From the NCBI RefSeq assembly GCF_031755915.1, contig NC_083385.1, positions 19,303,001 to 19,367,000 of the forward strand: a stretch of 64,000 bases of DNA, read 5' to 3'. The notes below the pieces were generated by a model, which was not told where the DNA came from, ran no database searches, and saw nothing but the letters and a program-made list of their open reading frames with translations. Source of the stretch: Ziziphus jujuba (lineage: Eukaryota > Streptophyta > Magnoliopsida > Rosales > Rhamnaceae). A program made the translations under genes and the position numbers. Below, one piece after another: positions 12,891 through 24,861 of the stretch (its first letter is position 1; every line of letters begins with the position of its first letter).

Positions 12891-13128
12891 TTGGTTTGAA
12901 TTCTTAAATTGGGTATCAATCAAGTTGTAGTTTTATTCAAGGACAAAGGAGTGCTTAAACGAGATGGGAATGAAGGACTGTATTTAGTCTAAGGTTTCTG
13001 GGAATGTATTGTGAGTGGAATTTTCTTAGTTCTTTTGTACTTGCATACATACATATATGTATAGATGTATATATGCTTTCATGCATTCATGAGCATGGTT
13101 AACAGTTGTGTGGTATCTAAGATAATTA

Positions 13129-13637
13129 TGTTAGAAATTTTATGGATCTAAATATACATAATAAATTCCATAAATCATAAATTATTAATCTCCAAACGCA
13201 GCCATTGATAAATTAGATCTTTAATCCTGCAAAATAGAAACAACGTAAAATAGTGCCTATGGACACACTACTCTCAAACCACTCTCAGATTTCTGAAAAA
13301 TCCTAATCTCCAAATACTGTATGGTATTCTTAATGTCTGCTTGCCCTAGACCCTTTAAATAGTCTTTGCAAGTCAGACTTATCCATTAATTTTGACACAC
13401 ATAAAATAATAATAATTTGATAATATAATTATACTAGGAAAAATATGGATAAGTCAATGGGCTTATAAAGAGAGTTGGTCTTCTAGTCCAATGGGCCAAC
13501 TGGAGTCTTATAGAGAGTGTATGACCAAGGGCCTTACTACAAAATAATAAAATAAGTCAGTCCCATTAATAGCATAAATAGGTTCTGTAAGTGAGTAATT
13601 GATTATGCCAAGTCCACAAATATTAATTTATTCAACA
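13129..13637 (-). repeat. Copia-1 3' LTR
   Basis: This 509-bp repeat starts TGTTAGAAATTT and ends TTCAACA, about 95% like 19699-20207. On the element strand it follows the polypurine tract. Confidence 0.96.
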
Positions 13638-13652
13638 TTCTCCCACTTGGAC
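13638..13652 (-). promoter_or_regulatory. Copia-1 polypurine tract
   Basis: On the minus strand the 15 bases before the 3' LTR read GTCCAAGTGGGAGAA. The AAGTGGGAGA core is the standard copia plus-strand priming site and directly abuts the LTR. Confidence 0.85.
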
Positions 13653-14199
13653 TGCATAATCATCATCATATAAAATCCAAACTCACTTACTATAGAATCT
13701 CCCGAACCATAATGCCATTTCATCCAAATATATAGTATATCAACAGAGCACAACAATATACTAGACTAGGCAGTAGAGATTCTTTCAGTAAATCTCCTAA
13801 AACATTATACCATTTCAACTGAGTACTTTGCATGCCATAAACTCAGTCTAGGTAGTAGAGATTTACCTAATCATGTGCAACCCCCCAACACACAAAACCA
13901 TTTCATTCAAGCACATTGCGTATCGACAGGATACAACAATATACCCAAACTAAGTAGTAGGGATTCACCATGGCACCTGTGGATCAACATACACATATAC
14001 ATAGACTAATAGTCTCAACAGGCCTGTAAATACAAGGAGCAATAATATGTGTAATAAATCATCTCATAAATAAATAATGATCCACATACAACAATGTATT
14101 AAAATATTCAAAGAAATAAATAATACTCAACATGAATATTACTACAGAAAACATAACAAACTCCCACTGACCCACAGCAGTCTCAACTGCCTAACAATC

Positions 14200-14538
14200 C
14201 TATACGGGACATATGCTCCTCAAATATGCCTACCGGTAAAGCCTTAGTCAGTGGATCTGCCACCATGCTATAAGTCGGCGTGTGAACAACAGTAATGAGG
14301 CCCTCTTCAACTTTCTCCTTTACCACTTCGCACCAGGAGTACCTTTTAAATTATTGGAGAAAGATACCACTGCAGTATTATCACAATACATCATAATAGG
14401 CCTCTCAATGGAGTCAACTACTCCTAAATCACGGATAAAATTCCGTAGCCAAACTGCATGACGGGTAGCCTCATAACATGCCACATATTCTGTCTCCAAG
14501 TCGAGGATGCTGTCACTGACTGCTTGGCACTTCGCCAA
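14200..14538 (-). pseudogene. Copia-1 RNase H C-terminal part (shifted frame)
   Basis: The frame 14538-14320 carries the end of the copia RNase H domain, with DTAVVSF-like and NNLKGTPGAK-like segments, but in a different frame from the upstream polyprotein. It hits a stop near 14320. Past that stop another frame (about 14200-14330) still reads the ADPLTK-type terminal motif. At least one indel is therefore present near 14495 and another change near 14330. Confidence 0.85.
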
Positions 14539-17066
14539 GACACAGCACCTCCTGCCATGATAAATATATAACCAGTGGTAGATTTCTTATCATCTACACA
14601 ACCTTTATAGTCTGCATCACTATAACCCCCCAATACTTCAAGAGAGTTGGTGCGACTATATGTCAACATATGATCTTTAGTACCCTGAAGATATCTAAAG
14701 ACTTTTTTAACTGCTTGGTAATAGATAGGACCGGGATTGGTCATAAATCTATCAAGCACACCCACATCAAAAGCTATATCAAGCCGTGTACAAACTTGAG
14801 CATACATCAAACTACCCACTGCTGAAGAATAGCGAACATTCTTCATTGCCATCCTTTCTCTATCATTCTTGGGACACTGATCCTTAGAAAACTTTTCACC
14901 TTTTGTAACCGGTACACTTCCAGGAGAACAATTATGCATATCAAATCTCTTAAGGATTCTATCAATATAAGCTCTCTGAGACAATTGGAACACATAATTA
15001 GTCCTATCTCGAACAATCTTGATGCCCAAAACAAAAGAAGCCTCACCAAGATCTTTCATATCAAAATGGTTGCACAACATCTGCTTTGTCTTAGATAATA
15101 GGTCAGTGTCATTAGTAGCAAAAAGTATGTCATCAACATACAACACCAGAAATATAAAACTGCTCCCACTGACCTTCATATATATGCATCTATCAACAAC
15201 ATTCTCCTTAAAGCCATTTTTGGTGACAACCTCATCAAACTTAAGATACCATTGTCTTGAAGCTTGCTTAAGATCATAAATAGATTTCTTAAGCTTACAA
15301 ACCAAATTACCATTCCCTGTTTGTTGGAAACCAACTGGTTGAACCATATATACATCCTCATATAAATCACCATTCAGAAAGGCAGTCTTGACATCCATCT
15401 GATGCAACTCCAGGTCATAATGCGCCACAATCGCCATAATGATTCTAAAAGAATCCTTTGTGGATACAGGAGAGAAAGTCTCTGTATAATCAATTTCTTC
15501 CTTCTGGCTAAACCCTTTAGCTACAAGTCTAGCCTTATACCTCTCCACTTGACCATTGGAGTCCTTTTTAGTCTTAAAGACCCATTTGCACCCAATAAGC
15601 TTGCTACCCTCTGGTAACTCAATCAAATCCCAAACTCCATTTGATGCCATGGATTTCATTTCATCTTCCATTGCATCCAACCAAAAATTTAAGTTTGAAC
15701 TGCTTATAGCCTCCTCATAAGTGATTGGATCTGAATCATCACTTATGTCAAACTCATGCTCCTGCAAGTAAACCTCATAGTTATCAGGAATAGCTGATCT
15801 CCTAGTCCTTTGTGACCTCCTCAAAGGTACATCATCATCTGCAATAGCTGGAATATCCTGCTCTTCAACAATGAGTTCATTCTGACCAACTACTGGTTCA
15901 TCAACTACTGGATCAACAATATCTATATCAGGAACAAATATACTGGGAATGAAAACACTTTCTTCTCTAAATTGAGGCATCCTTGTTCCATTATTATCAT
16001 CAAATCCAAAATCATCTTCAAAATAAATGGCCCTGTCTGATTCCACGATCCTGGTGGTGTGAGAAGGACAAAAGAATCTTGAACCCCTAGATCCTATACA
16101 ATAGCCAACAAAATATCCACTAATGGTTTTAGGATCCAACTTCTTAATTTGGGGATTATAAATCCTTACTTCAGTTTTGCAACCCCATATTCGAAAATGG
16201 TGCAAATTAGGCTTTCTTCCTGACCACAACTCAAAAGGTGTCTTAGGAAAGGATTTACTTGGAACTTGATTCAAAATATAAGCCACCGTCCTTAAAGCCT
16301 CTCCCCACAAAAAATCTGGCAAACTAGAATTTGCCAACATAGACCGCACCATATCCAACAAAGTCCTATTCCTTCTCTCAGCTATGCCATTTTGCTGAGG
16401 TGTATCAGGGATCGTATATTGCGTATCAATGCCACACTCAGGCAAATAAATAGCAAAAGGCCCTGGGTTCCTTCCAGTCTCATCATATCTACCATAAAAC
16501 TCACCACCTCTATCAGACTTTACAGCTTTTATTTTCTTATTCTTTTGAAGCTCCATCTTTACCTTAAATTCTTTAAAGGCAACTAAAAAATCTGACTTCT
16601 CACGAATAAGCTCAACATGTCCATAACGAGAGTAATCATCAATGAAGGTAATAAAATATCTATAACCATCCAAAACAGTTGGTGTAAAAGGTCCACATAT
16701 ATCAGTGTGGATTAACTTCAAAACATCTCCACACCTAGCTAACTTATCCTTTCTTACCTTGGCAGTTAACTTCCCTTTCACACATTCAACACAAGTCAAC
16801 AGATCAGAGAAATAAAGATTAGGAAGTATCCCATCCTTCACTAACCTTTCCATTCTGTGCCTAGAAATATGTCCCAAACGTTTATGCCATAACATTGAGG
16901 AATTGTCATTAACTCTTGCGTTTGGAAGCAACAATAGGAGCAACAACAGAATTAACAGAGAAATTGAGACCATTATTAAATAAATCAAGCTTATATAAAT
17001 TGCCATATAAAGTTCTAAAACCAACAACTTTACCATCCTTAAATAATTCAACTTTGTTATTTCCAA
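14424..17066 (-). pseudogene. Copia-1 pol: integrase, reverse transcriptase, start of RNase H
   Basis: The integrase zinc-binding part is visible (HKRLGHIS with CVECVKGK), followed by the DDE core residues in HTDICGPF and KSDRGGEF and the [13 protein letters not shown] motif. The reverse transcriptase follows ([23 protein letters not shown], catalytic LYVDDILFA) and then the RNase H start (YSDADYKG). The first roughly 50 residues of the open frame, before NARVND, are out-of-frame translation of the gag/protease end. The polyprotein is thus split from gag by a one-base change near 16918-16926. At its other end the frame leaves RNase H near 14495. The IN-RT-RH order identifies a copia element of the TNT1-94-like type. 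Confidence 0.93.
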
Positions 17067-18234
17067 ACAAAAAACTATAACCTTGACTATCCAAAACAGA
17101 AATAGATAACAAGTTTCTTCTTATTGAAGGCACATAAGAAACTTCTTGCAACTCCAAAGCATATCCAGTGGCAAGCTTCAACTTGATTGTTCCCATAATG
17201 TCCACCTTTACTCTTGAGCTATCTCCCATATAAACATGCTGCTCAAGATTGGTTGGGCCCTTTCGGCTTATCATCCTCTGCAATGAATTAGTAACATGAA
17301 TTGTTGCTCCAGTATCTAACCACCAAGAATTCATAGGCACATCGATAATATTGGTCTCAATCATTAAAATATTACCTTTCTTCTCTTGCTTTCCCTTTAA
17401 GGTCCAACAATCTATCTTCTTGTGTCCAACTTTATTGCAGTATCCACACCTTCCATTGAAGTACTCTTTCCTTTCTTTAATCTGAAAAACACCATCCCTC
17501 GGCCCTTTAGGCTTCATACCAGAAAATTTCTTCCTATTGGGGTTAAAACCCTGCCCAGGCTTGAAACCTTGTCCTGGCTTAAATCCTTGTCCCTTCTTTT
17601 GGAAAAACTTCTTGGACATATCTACCTGATGTGAAACCATAGCAACAGACCTAGACTTACTTAATTTAATATCATCCTCTTCCTTGACAAGGATAGCAGT
17701 CAATTCCTCCAAGCTACAACCTTCTTTCTTAGTATTCAAACTCGACCTTTTATTATCAAACTGTGATGGAAGACTCCTCATTATAGAATAGGTCAAGAAC
17801 TCCTCTCCAATATCCATCTTAAGGTCCTTTAGCTTATTATAATAGGAGGAAAGTAGCATAATATGGTCCCTTACTCCTTTAATACCATCATACTTGGTAT
17901 TATTCAATAGGTCCAAATAATGATGCTTCTCATTCGTATCAAACTTGATAAACTTCTTTCCTATCTCCTCAAGAAGTCCCTTTGCAGTATCCACTTTAGG
18001 AATACTAGCATATATGGCCTCATCCATGTAATTCTCCATCATCATCATACAGCACTTATTAAAGTGCTTCCAATCATCATAAAGTTTCTTAGCTGCTGCA
18101 GTACTCTCATTAGTCGGTATCTCTGGTAGATCTATCTCCAAAGCCAAATCCAATTTCATGAGGGTCAAATTCATAACTAAGGTTTTCTTCCATTTCTGAT
18201 AATTTGTCCCATCCAATTTCATCATGGTAGTCAT
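16909..18234 (-). pseudogene. Copia-1 gag and protease
   Basis: I take the first ATG in the gag context, at 18234 (MTTMMKLDG). The open frame extends upstream only from a TTG. The N-terminus has the copia GAG signature LDGTNYQKWK. A lysine-rich linker with GQGFKPGQGF-type repeats leads to a CCHC zinc knuckle (CGYCNKVGHKKIDC). The aspartic protease active site WWLDTGA is intact. The frame ends shortly after the protease, where an intact element would continue into integrase without a break. A TTTTTACAG splice-acceptor-like sequence lies just upstream of the gag start. Confidence 0.9.
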
Positions 18235-19684
18235 GGGCAGAAGGTTTGGGCTGCTACTACCTGTAAAAACAGTAAACAACAAGACATTCAAAAATTTAAG
18301 ACAATTCAATTACTATTTTTCAGCCCCTCAACACAAAAACAGAAACATAAATATCTCTTAGGGTCTTTGTAGCACTAAAGATACCCTTACGCGGGCCAGG
18401 GGTAGTCAACCAAATAACCACAACCAAATCATTGAACTGAATCACCCGACAGGGCAACTCAGAACCTGTAATACATGGCATTTAATTAACTTTCACTGTC
18501 ATTTCAGGCGTCATACAAAACAACTAAAACTACCGACAGGATAGCCTAGTTACCCGTATAGACCCTGGTTAATAAGTGGGAGATAATTAACAAATTGGCA
18601 ATTTCATGATATAGGTAAATAAAAGATAATCCATCCACTATGCCAACACACACTTTACATTGGTACACATAATGCAGACAAAATAAGTCTCACGACAGGT
18701 GAGTACCTAAAATCCCACACTACTATACCAACTAGGCACAAAGCCTCTTTGGGTAAGCTCACACAATCCAATTTTCCAATCACAAATATTTAATTTAATT
18801 TAATAAAATTGGAATGTGATAATTAAACAAATAAATAAACAATAAATAAATAAATTGAACGATTGAATCATTAAATTAATTAATAAATAAACAACTAATA
18901 AATCAATAAAAAAAATAAGTTTTTTTTTTTGGCCTGCTGACGTCATCTGTTGACGTCAGCAAACGACGTGTCGTGATGACGTCAACAGATGACGTTAGCA
19001 ATTAAAACGGCACGTCGTTCGCGCCTTCTTCCTCAGCTAACTGGGTCGGGTCTGACCCGATTCCAACCTGTATGGGTCCCGCGACCTGATTTTTTACCCG
19101 GCTTTATCTCGCAATTCCGGACTCCGTTTCCGGCAATACCGGCGGAGATAGTTTCGTCTTCCCTTGGGCAACGTTTTCCACAAATCAATTTGATTCAAAA
19201 TCAACCCAAAATAAACATCCAAGCAAGGTTTATATTCGGCCATGGAAGTTTCAAAATCAACAGATTTTACAAGGTTTTGAACCAAATTGATTAGTCTAAA
19301 CTACTACATGCAATCCATAAACTCCAATAAAACATAGCCCAGTTTTCAAATAGCATCAATAACCATTATTCGGATTTTAAGGATTTGATTTTTTATATAT
19401 TTTATTTTATGAAGAAATAGCAATCGGGTTATATATAGATATGCATACATAATCGAAAGTATTATCACACAGATTCCAACAAATATATAAACATCACAAA
19501 CACAATCGGGCATGAATCTTATATATTCACAAGATATGTAATTTTGATTCTCTTAATCTACACATCTATTCGAATCGGAGAAGAAGGAAAAATAAACAAA
19601 AAAAACATGTATAGATTATTCAATGGCAGAACATACAGTAACAATCCGAATAATCACATGAAATTTATTATACATATTAACCAT
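18235..19684 (-). other. Copia-1 long 5' leader
   Basis: About 1.45 kb separates the primer-binding site from gag. It has no open frame with copia similarity. Its composition changes along its length: one stretch (about 18935-19150) is markedly GC-rich with many ACGT cores, the rest AT-rich. It includes the palindrome listed at 18935-19000. Confidence 0.7.
18935..19000. promoter_or_regulatory. Palindrome with four TGACGT(C/T)A sites (bZIP-type)
   Basis: Arms 18935-18958 and 18977-19000 are inverted repeats matching at 23 of 24 positions, around an 18-bp loop that itself holds ACGACGTG. TGACGTCA occurs at 18938-18945, 18951-18958 and 18977-18984, and TGACGTTA at 18990-18997. TGACGTCA is the classical CRE/TGA-type bZIP target. 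The site lies in the retrotransposon leader, about 700 bp from the 5' LTR. Binding is inferred from the motif only. Confidence 0.65.
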
Positions 19685-19696
19685 GCTCTGATACCA
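19685..19696 (-). promoter_or_regulatory. Copia-1 primer-binding site (initiator tRNA-Met)
   Basis: On the minus strand this reads TGGTATCAGAGC, the standard plant copia site complementary to the 3' end of initiator tRNA-Met, two bases inside the 5' LTR. Confidence 0.95.
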
Positions 19697-19698
19697 AT

Positions 19699-20207
19699 TG
19701 TTAGAAATTTTATGGATCTAAATATACATAATAAATTCCATAAATTATAAATTACTAACCTCCAAACGCAGCCATTGATAAATTAGATTTTTAATCCTGC
19801 AAAATAGAAACAACGTAAAGTAGTGCCTATGGACACACTACTCTCAAACCACTCTTAGATTTCTGAAAAACCCTAATCTCCAAATACTGTATGGTATTCT
19901 TAATGTCTGCTTGTCCTAGACCCTTTAAATAGTCTCTGCAAGTCACATTTATCCATTAATTTTGACACACATAAAATAATAATAATTTGATAATATAATT
20001 ATACTAGGAAAAATATGGATAAGTCAATGGGCTTATAAAGGAAGTTGGTCCTCCAGTTCAATGGGCCAACTGGAGTCTTATAGAGAGTATGTGACCAAGG
20101 GTCCTACTACAAAATAATAAAATAAGTCAGTCCCATTAATGACACAAATAGGCCCTGTAAGTGAGTAATTGATTATGCCAAGTCCACAAATATTAATTTA
20201 TTCAACA
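19699..20207 (-). repeat. Copia-1 5' LTR
   Basis: This 509-bp repeat has the same ends as the copy at 13129 and should contain the element promoter. It is followed by the AATTA target duplication at 20208-20212. Confidence 0.96.
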
Positions 20208-20212
20208 AATTA

Positions 20213-21230
20213 TTGAGTTTGATTTTAGGTATGATTTATGTGTTATTAAATTTATATATGGGTATATCTATGGGGCATACTGTACCACATGTAAAAGGTA
20301 TTAAGCATATCATAATTACATGTTTTACTAAAATTGGTTTTATTAAGTTGGTTTTGGAAATGTGCATTGGATATGATTTTGGAAATTGATTTTTAATGAT
20401 TATGACAATTTTGTTTTAACCTATGGATTTCGAATTCTGGATATGGACTGGGTTAGCCAAGATTTTACTCAGCTGGTTTATATTATTAATTAAGGATTGA
20501 TCGATTTATTCTAATCTCTAGAATTAGTTTGACCAACATAAAAACTAGAGATAAAGCTATTCTATGATCTCAAAGTTGATCACCAACTAAAGATAGATAG
20601 GTTTAATATTTAGATTTTATTTGGTGCAAAAAACTGGAATCAAGCATATAACTATGGATATGAATATGAAGTTGATTATAGATTTGGATATAAATGTGAT
20701 TATGGTTACTTTACACGCCCTACATGCTCTGATGTGGTTTTGGCATGTACAAATGACATAAGTTTCACTTAACATGCCCTAATCTATTCTTTAGTATAAT
20801 TATTCTTGAATAGCCAGCATACATTGATTTATCCTTTATATGTGTTAGCTGCACTTTATATTAGGTTTTTACTATATTATGTTTTTGCTTTCATTGAATT
20901 TATAGAACCCTTGAATTTATGGCACTTGCATTATGTCCCATGTTATTTATGTTTTTATATTATTTAAATATATTGGGATTATGATTATTTTAGCGTAAGT
21001 GCTTAAAACTCACTCACTAACTGTACATACTCAACCCTCCGCTGAACCGCTTCCAATATCTACAGGAATTTAATGAGGTCTAGTTGGGAAGTTAAGTTTG
21101 GAAGTGGACTTCCAATTCAAGGTTAAGACGTTGAGCTGGATTTTTCTTGTCTTCATTTTGTGAAATCTAGAATAATTTGTAAATAAAATGTTTAATGTTT
21201 AAATTGAATTTGTGTCTGAAAGAAAAAAAA
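20213..21230. repeat. Continuation of TG-rich LTR-like DNA beyond Copia-1
   Basis: The composition matches 10880-13123. Around 21000-21080 a stretch with ACTCACTCACTAAC and ACTCAACCCTCCGC resembles the 3' part of some plant gypsy LTRs. It is followed by AATAAA-like words near 21180. No coding region was seen. The assignment rests on resemblance only. Confidence 0.3.
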
Positions 21231-21235
21231 AAAAA

Positions 21236-21331
21236 AAGGGAACATTTCTCAATTTATGTGTGTCATCCTCGCATAGAACCATACCGTAAAGGATCATACT
21301 AATCTTCTATATAACATTCCAATTTTAAGGA
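21236..21331 (-). pseudogene. U6 snRNA pseudogene 1
   Basis: Read on the minus strand, blocks match plant U6: CCAATTTTA-type 5' region (inverse), AGAAGATTAG, GGATGACAC and ATAAATTGAGAAATG, followed by a long T run (21222-21237 on plus). An insertion of about 14 bases disrupts the middle (21275-21290), and the 5' end past 21331 no longer matches. No upstream sequence element (RTCCCACATCG type) was seen to the right. It is therefore a dead copy. It abuts the end of the LTR-like DNA. Confidence 0.8.
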
Positions 21332-21395
21332 ATAAGTGATACCCTGATAGTTGTAATGTTGAATACTATAAATAATGATAGTCTTGCATAATTAA

Positions 21396-21723
21396 TGCCT
21401 GTTTGATAACAAATTCATTTTTTTATTCTAAATTGTGTAGAATTCACTTACTTCAATAATTTATTAATATTAATTGATGATAACTAAAATTTATTAGACA
21501 TATCAGTTAACTATAAATGTTAAAAAAGGAAAACTAGAAACCTAAAACAATTTCAAATTGTGTTTATTTTCTGTTTGTGCATTTTGTTCTTACATTTATA
21601 GTTAATAAAAATGTCCAACTATCATAAACTAACATTAACAAATTATCGAAGGAAGCAAACTACATACAATTTTAAAAAAAATTAAAATTAAAATTAAAAA
21701 ATGGATTTGGTTTCAAACAGGAA
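21396..21723. mobile_element. Hairpin MITE (328 bp)
   Basis: The left end TGCCTGTTTGATAACAAAT is inverted at the right end (TTCCTGTTTGAAACCAAAT on the opposite strand). The inverted similarity continues inward through most of the element (AATAATTTATTAAT against AATAATTTGTTAAT). TTAA flanks both ends (21392-21395, 21724-21727). The long imperfect hairpin and small size fit a MITE. The superfamily is unsure because the duplication could be TTA, TAA or TTAA. Confidence 0.6.
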
Positions 21724-21727
21724 TTAA

Positions 21728-22427
21728 CTTAGCCATGTGAGACTCTTCTACCTCTTTTATTTAGGTCACATTTAGTATATAAAATGATTATTCCTAATAA
21801 AATATGAATACTTACTCATAAGAATTAGAAAAAGGAAGAAATAAATATTTTTATTAATATGTTTGATTATTATCTTAAATTAAGTTCAATGCTCATTTTT
21901 TATAAAAATTTTTTATTTGATAAAAAATTAATTGAAAGTCAAATTTTATAGTTATTTATATATTTTTAGTTTAAGATAATCAATCTAAATTTGAATATAT
22001 TTTAAATATGATAAGAATAATATTTATCTTTCAAATAAAGAAATAAGAGTATCTTCAATAGATTTTTTCCATTGTAATTTATGTGGCATAAAGTTTGAAA
22101 GATGTTGATGCTTGCATGACAAATGTCTATTTAATAGACAATTTATATTAAAAATTCATCTTCAATGAATTTTATTATATGGATTTCATTTATAATAAAA
22201 TTCACTAATAATATGTAATATTTTAAGTGGTTTATTTTTTTGTTTTATTATTATTATCTTTTTTTTTTTATCTTTATTCCCTATATTTTGGATATATTTT
22301 CTCTCCCTTCACTATTGTTCCTTTACCTATACTGGTCTTTGATTATTCTTTATTATTATTATTGTTGTTATTATTATTATCATTGAAAAAAACAAGAGAA
22401 AAAACTTTTATTTTTATTATGGTTGTT

Positions 22428-22478
<51 letters not shown>

Positions 22479-23194
22479 GTGAAAAACAAAAGAAAAAACT
22501 TTCATTATGGCGTAAAGGCATATAAATCAGAAGATAGACAGCTGGAGAGCCACGAAAGACCTCCATTCAACTAAGATTCTTTAGAAATACAATCCAAAGC
22601 ATGCCATGCAAGGCAATGAGCAACCTTGTTACAAGTTCTTGAAGCAACTTTTTTCTTCTTTTGTTTTCTTCTTCTTCTTCTTCTTCTTTTTCTTCTATGT
22701 ATTGCTCTCTTTGTTTATATATACTAGGAATGGGCAACGTGTGTTGCACATGCACCATTATATAATAGTGTTGAATATTATTTTATTAATTTTTTGTTAC
22801 ATAAAAATTTTATTAATGTGGTACTTTAATGAAATTTTATTAACTTCGGTTAACTTATAATATATATTTAAAGCGCCATAAAATTATACTATCAATCCAA
22901 ATATAATTTGTCGAAAACAAATAAATAAATAAATAAATAAATAGTATAGATATCTAAAATTAATATAACATACACTATTTACTCGTTTGTGCTTTTGCTT
23001 TTTATCCCAAAAAAGTTCATCCAAAAAGTATTGATTTCTGAAGAAAAAAAAAAAAAAACATTATTCTATCCATTCCAACCGTTCACTTTTTCCTAATTAT
23101 TAAAACAATTAAAAAAATATTGAGATTACCAAAAAATAGAAATTTAACAACAAAATAAGAATTGACATATGGGAGTCCAACCAAGTGGATGGTG
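21728..23194. other. Intergenic DNA with simple repeats
   Basis: No gene was seen. It contains T-rich runs near 22255-22270, an (ATC)n tract, a TTC-rich run near 22655-22700 and (AAAT)n near 22919-22943. The long isoleucine-, histidine- or phenylalanine-rich open frames here are translations of these repeats. Confidence 0.6.
22431..22478 (+). repeat. (ATC)16 microsatellite
   Basis: An uninterrupted trinucleotide repeat lies inside AT-rich intergenic DNA. Confidence 0.9.
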
Positions 23195-23768
23195 GTAGGC
23201 CTAAACACAGGTTGGATAATAATCTACCCAATCAAGTCGGGTTAATCGGATTTCCATTCAATTTAACCCAATAATTCATAACAATCCAATTCAGTCCAAT
23301 CCAATAATAATCTAGTTGAGTTGGATTGGATGGTCGGGTTGGATCTCAAGTTAGGCCTATAAGAAGTAAGGCTTTCACTTTTGTTTATCTGACTATTCGG
23401 TCCAATACCAACAAAATTTGAAAGCTCAATATTCAACTTTTTTTTTTTTTTGTTTTTTTCTGGTTTTGTTTTGTGTTTATTTAAAAGAATTCCTACAAAT
23501 TAAAACAAGTATTAGAAAAAAAAAAAAAAAGAAATTGGTTAGAGAAGGGGAAAAAAAAAATTTGTGAGAAAGAAAAAATTTTTCCATGGCAAGATTAATC
23601 CTTCAAGCAAGATCCTAAAAAGGGGAAAAAAAAAAAAAATCCCACAATTTTTAAGATCCAAGAAGAGAAATTTATAATCTCTTATTTTTGTTTAAGATCC
23701 TCCATTTTTTTTAAAGCAAAAAGAAGAGAAAAAATTCTATCTTTTTTTAAAAATAGAAGAAGAGAAAT

Positions 23769-23799
<31 letters not shown>

Positions 23800-24300
23800 G
23801 GTTCAAGATCGGACTAGGTGCTCAAACAAGAATAAACAAGGAGAAGTCAACAAAGGAAAAAAACAAAACTTAAGTACGAACCAGTTGGGGCTTGCCAATT
23901 AGTAGTTAAGCAAACTCAGATTCTGCCTCCAGACTTTTTGGTGAAAGCTTTGGAGACCACCTGTGGCTTGCGGTGATGTCGATAATGAGACTAAGATAAA
24001 TGGTTGGCGATGAGACAGAATAAGATAGTTGAAACAGAGAGAACAAGAAGGAGAACCAATTTTAGGGCAAAATAGATTGGGGATTTTTAATTTCACGTGT
24101 TTTATTAACAATAATTAATGATGCATGGATCGAGTTAGATTATATTAGATTTTTAATTTATAACCTAATATCCAACCCGATGAACTCGGGTTGAAAAAAA
24201 CAACCCACAGCCCCTCCGAATGAAATTGGTTTCTTTTATTATTGGATTGGACGAGTCGTATCAGTCGGGTTTTATGGATTGGTAGGTTTAATGAACTAGA
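23195..24300. mobile_element. Possible degenerate hAT-like non-autonomous element
   Basis: Both flanks carry dense GGTTGG, CGGGTT and GGATTGGA words (23205-23350 and 24160-24290) in opposing orientation. That is the subterminal-repeat style seen in the better preserved hAT element at 42106-43303. Clean terminal repeats and an 8-bp duplication could not be found. The interior is A/T-homopolymer-rich without a gene. Confidence 0.3.
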
Positions 24301-24672
24301 TGGTGGGATCCATTTATAGTTTCTTTTTCTTGTTTGAACATATCACAACTGGAATTCATTTACATATCCTTTTTTACTTTGTAACTGCAAAACATACAAA
24401 ATACAGTGAAAAAACTCTTTAACTTTGGGTCCACATGAGGCATAATCAGATGTCAAGTTACAAATATAGGCCTTTTAAGTTTCACGGTATTTTTTTGGTG
24501 TCACACAAGGAGTAGAGAATCATGTTGGCAGGTGGCAATAGACACACAAATTTTTTCTTATATAAAATTTGCAAAACCCGATGGGCATTTGGGTACTTTA
24601 ATTGGCCTGAAAATTTGTAATAATAATGAGCATTTCATTTTTTATACATAGCTATAAATGTATACATGACAA

Positions 24673-24861
24673 TTCTATGATGTGAACGTTTGCATCTTTT
24701 TTGTCTACATGCATCTTTTTTATCATGTAGACGTTCACAAAAATGATTGTTTTTGAAAAAATTGTCGTTTTTATGTAATAGTATTGACGACAATTTTTTC
24801 AAAACCATCATCTTTGAAGACACTTGCAAAATAAAAAGATGCGGACGTCCACATCATAGAA
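24673..24861. mobile_element. Hairpin MITE, 189 bp (family shared with 37400-37523)
   Basis: The terminal TTCTATGATGTG is exactly inverted at the right end (CACATCATAGAA), and similarity continues inward (GAACGTTTGCATCTTTTT against GGACGTCCGCATCTTTTT). Within the hairpin ACAATTTTTTCAAAA is inverted again. There is no coding content. Such a near-complete hairpin could give small RNAs if transcribed. Confidence 0.65.

Larger units (their letters stand above)
10880..13123. repeat. TG-rich, T-rich non-coding DNA, LTR-like or intron-like
   Basis: The plus strand is strongly enriched in TTTTGGATTT-like words and depleted in C, and has no open frame of protein-like composition. A roughly 21-bp unit containing TATAAAACTTGGATTTTTG is duplicated near 11639-11680. 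The same composition resumes after the copia element at 20213, so the copia insertion split one pre-existing sequence. Degenerate long LTR or intron-type sequence would both fit; neither is proven. Confidence 0.3.
13129..20207 (-). mobile_element. Copia-1: complete but defective Ty1/copia retrotransposon
   Basis: The element is 7,079 bp with two 509-bp LTRs, TG...CA ends and a perfect 5-bp target duplication AATTA at 13124-13128 and 20208-20212. Reading the minus strand from right to left gives 5' LTR, initiator tRNA-Met primer site, long leader, gag, protease, integrase, reverse transcriptase, RNase H, polypurine tract and 3' LTR. Integrase before reverse transcriptase is the copia order. 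Frame changes near 16920 and 14495, and further damage near 14330, make it defective. The LTRs differ at about 25 positions by hand count, nearly all transitions, so the insertion is moderately old. Confidence 0.97.

Noticed and set aside
15019..15617. Plus-strand frames opposite Copia-1 pol
   Set aside because: They are antisense shadows of the reverse transcriptase frame.
22227..22574. 115-codon frame with a long Ile run
   Set aside because: It is a translation of the (ATC)n microsatellite and flanking T-rich DNA.
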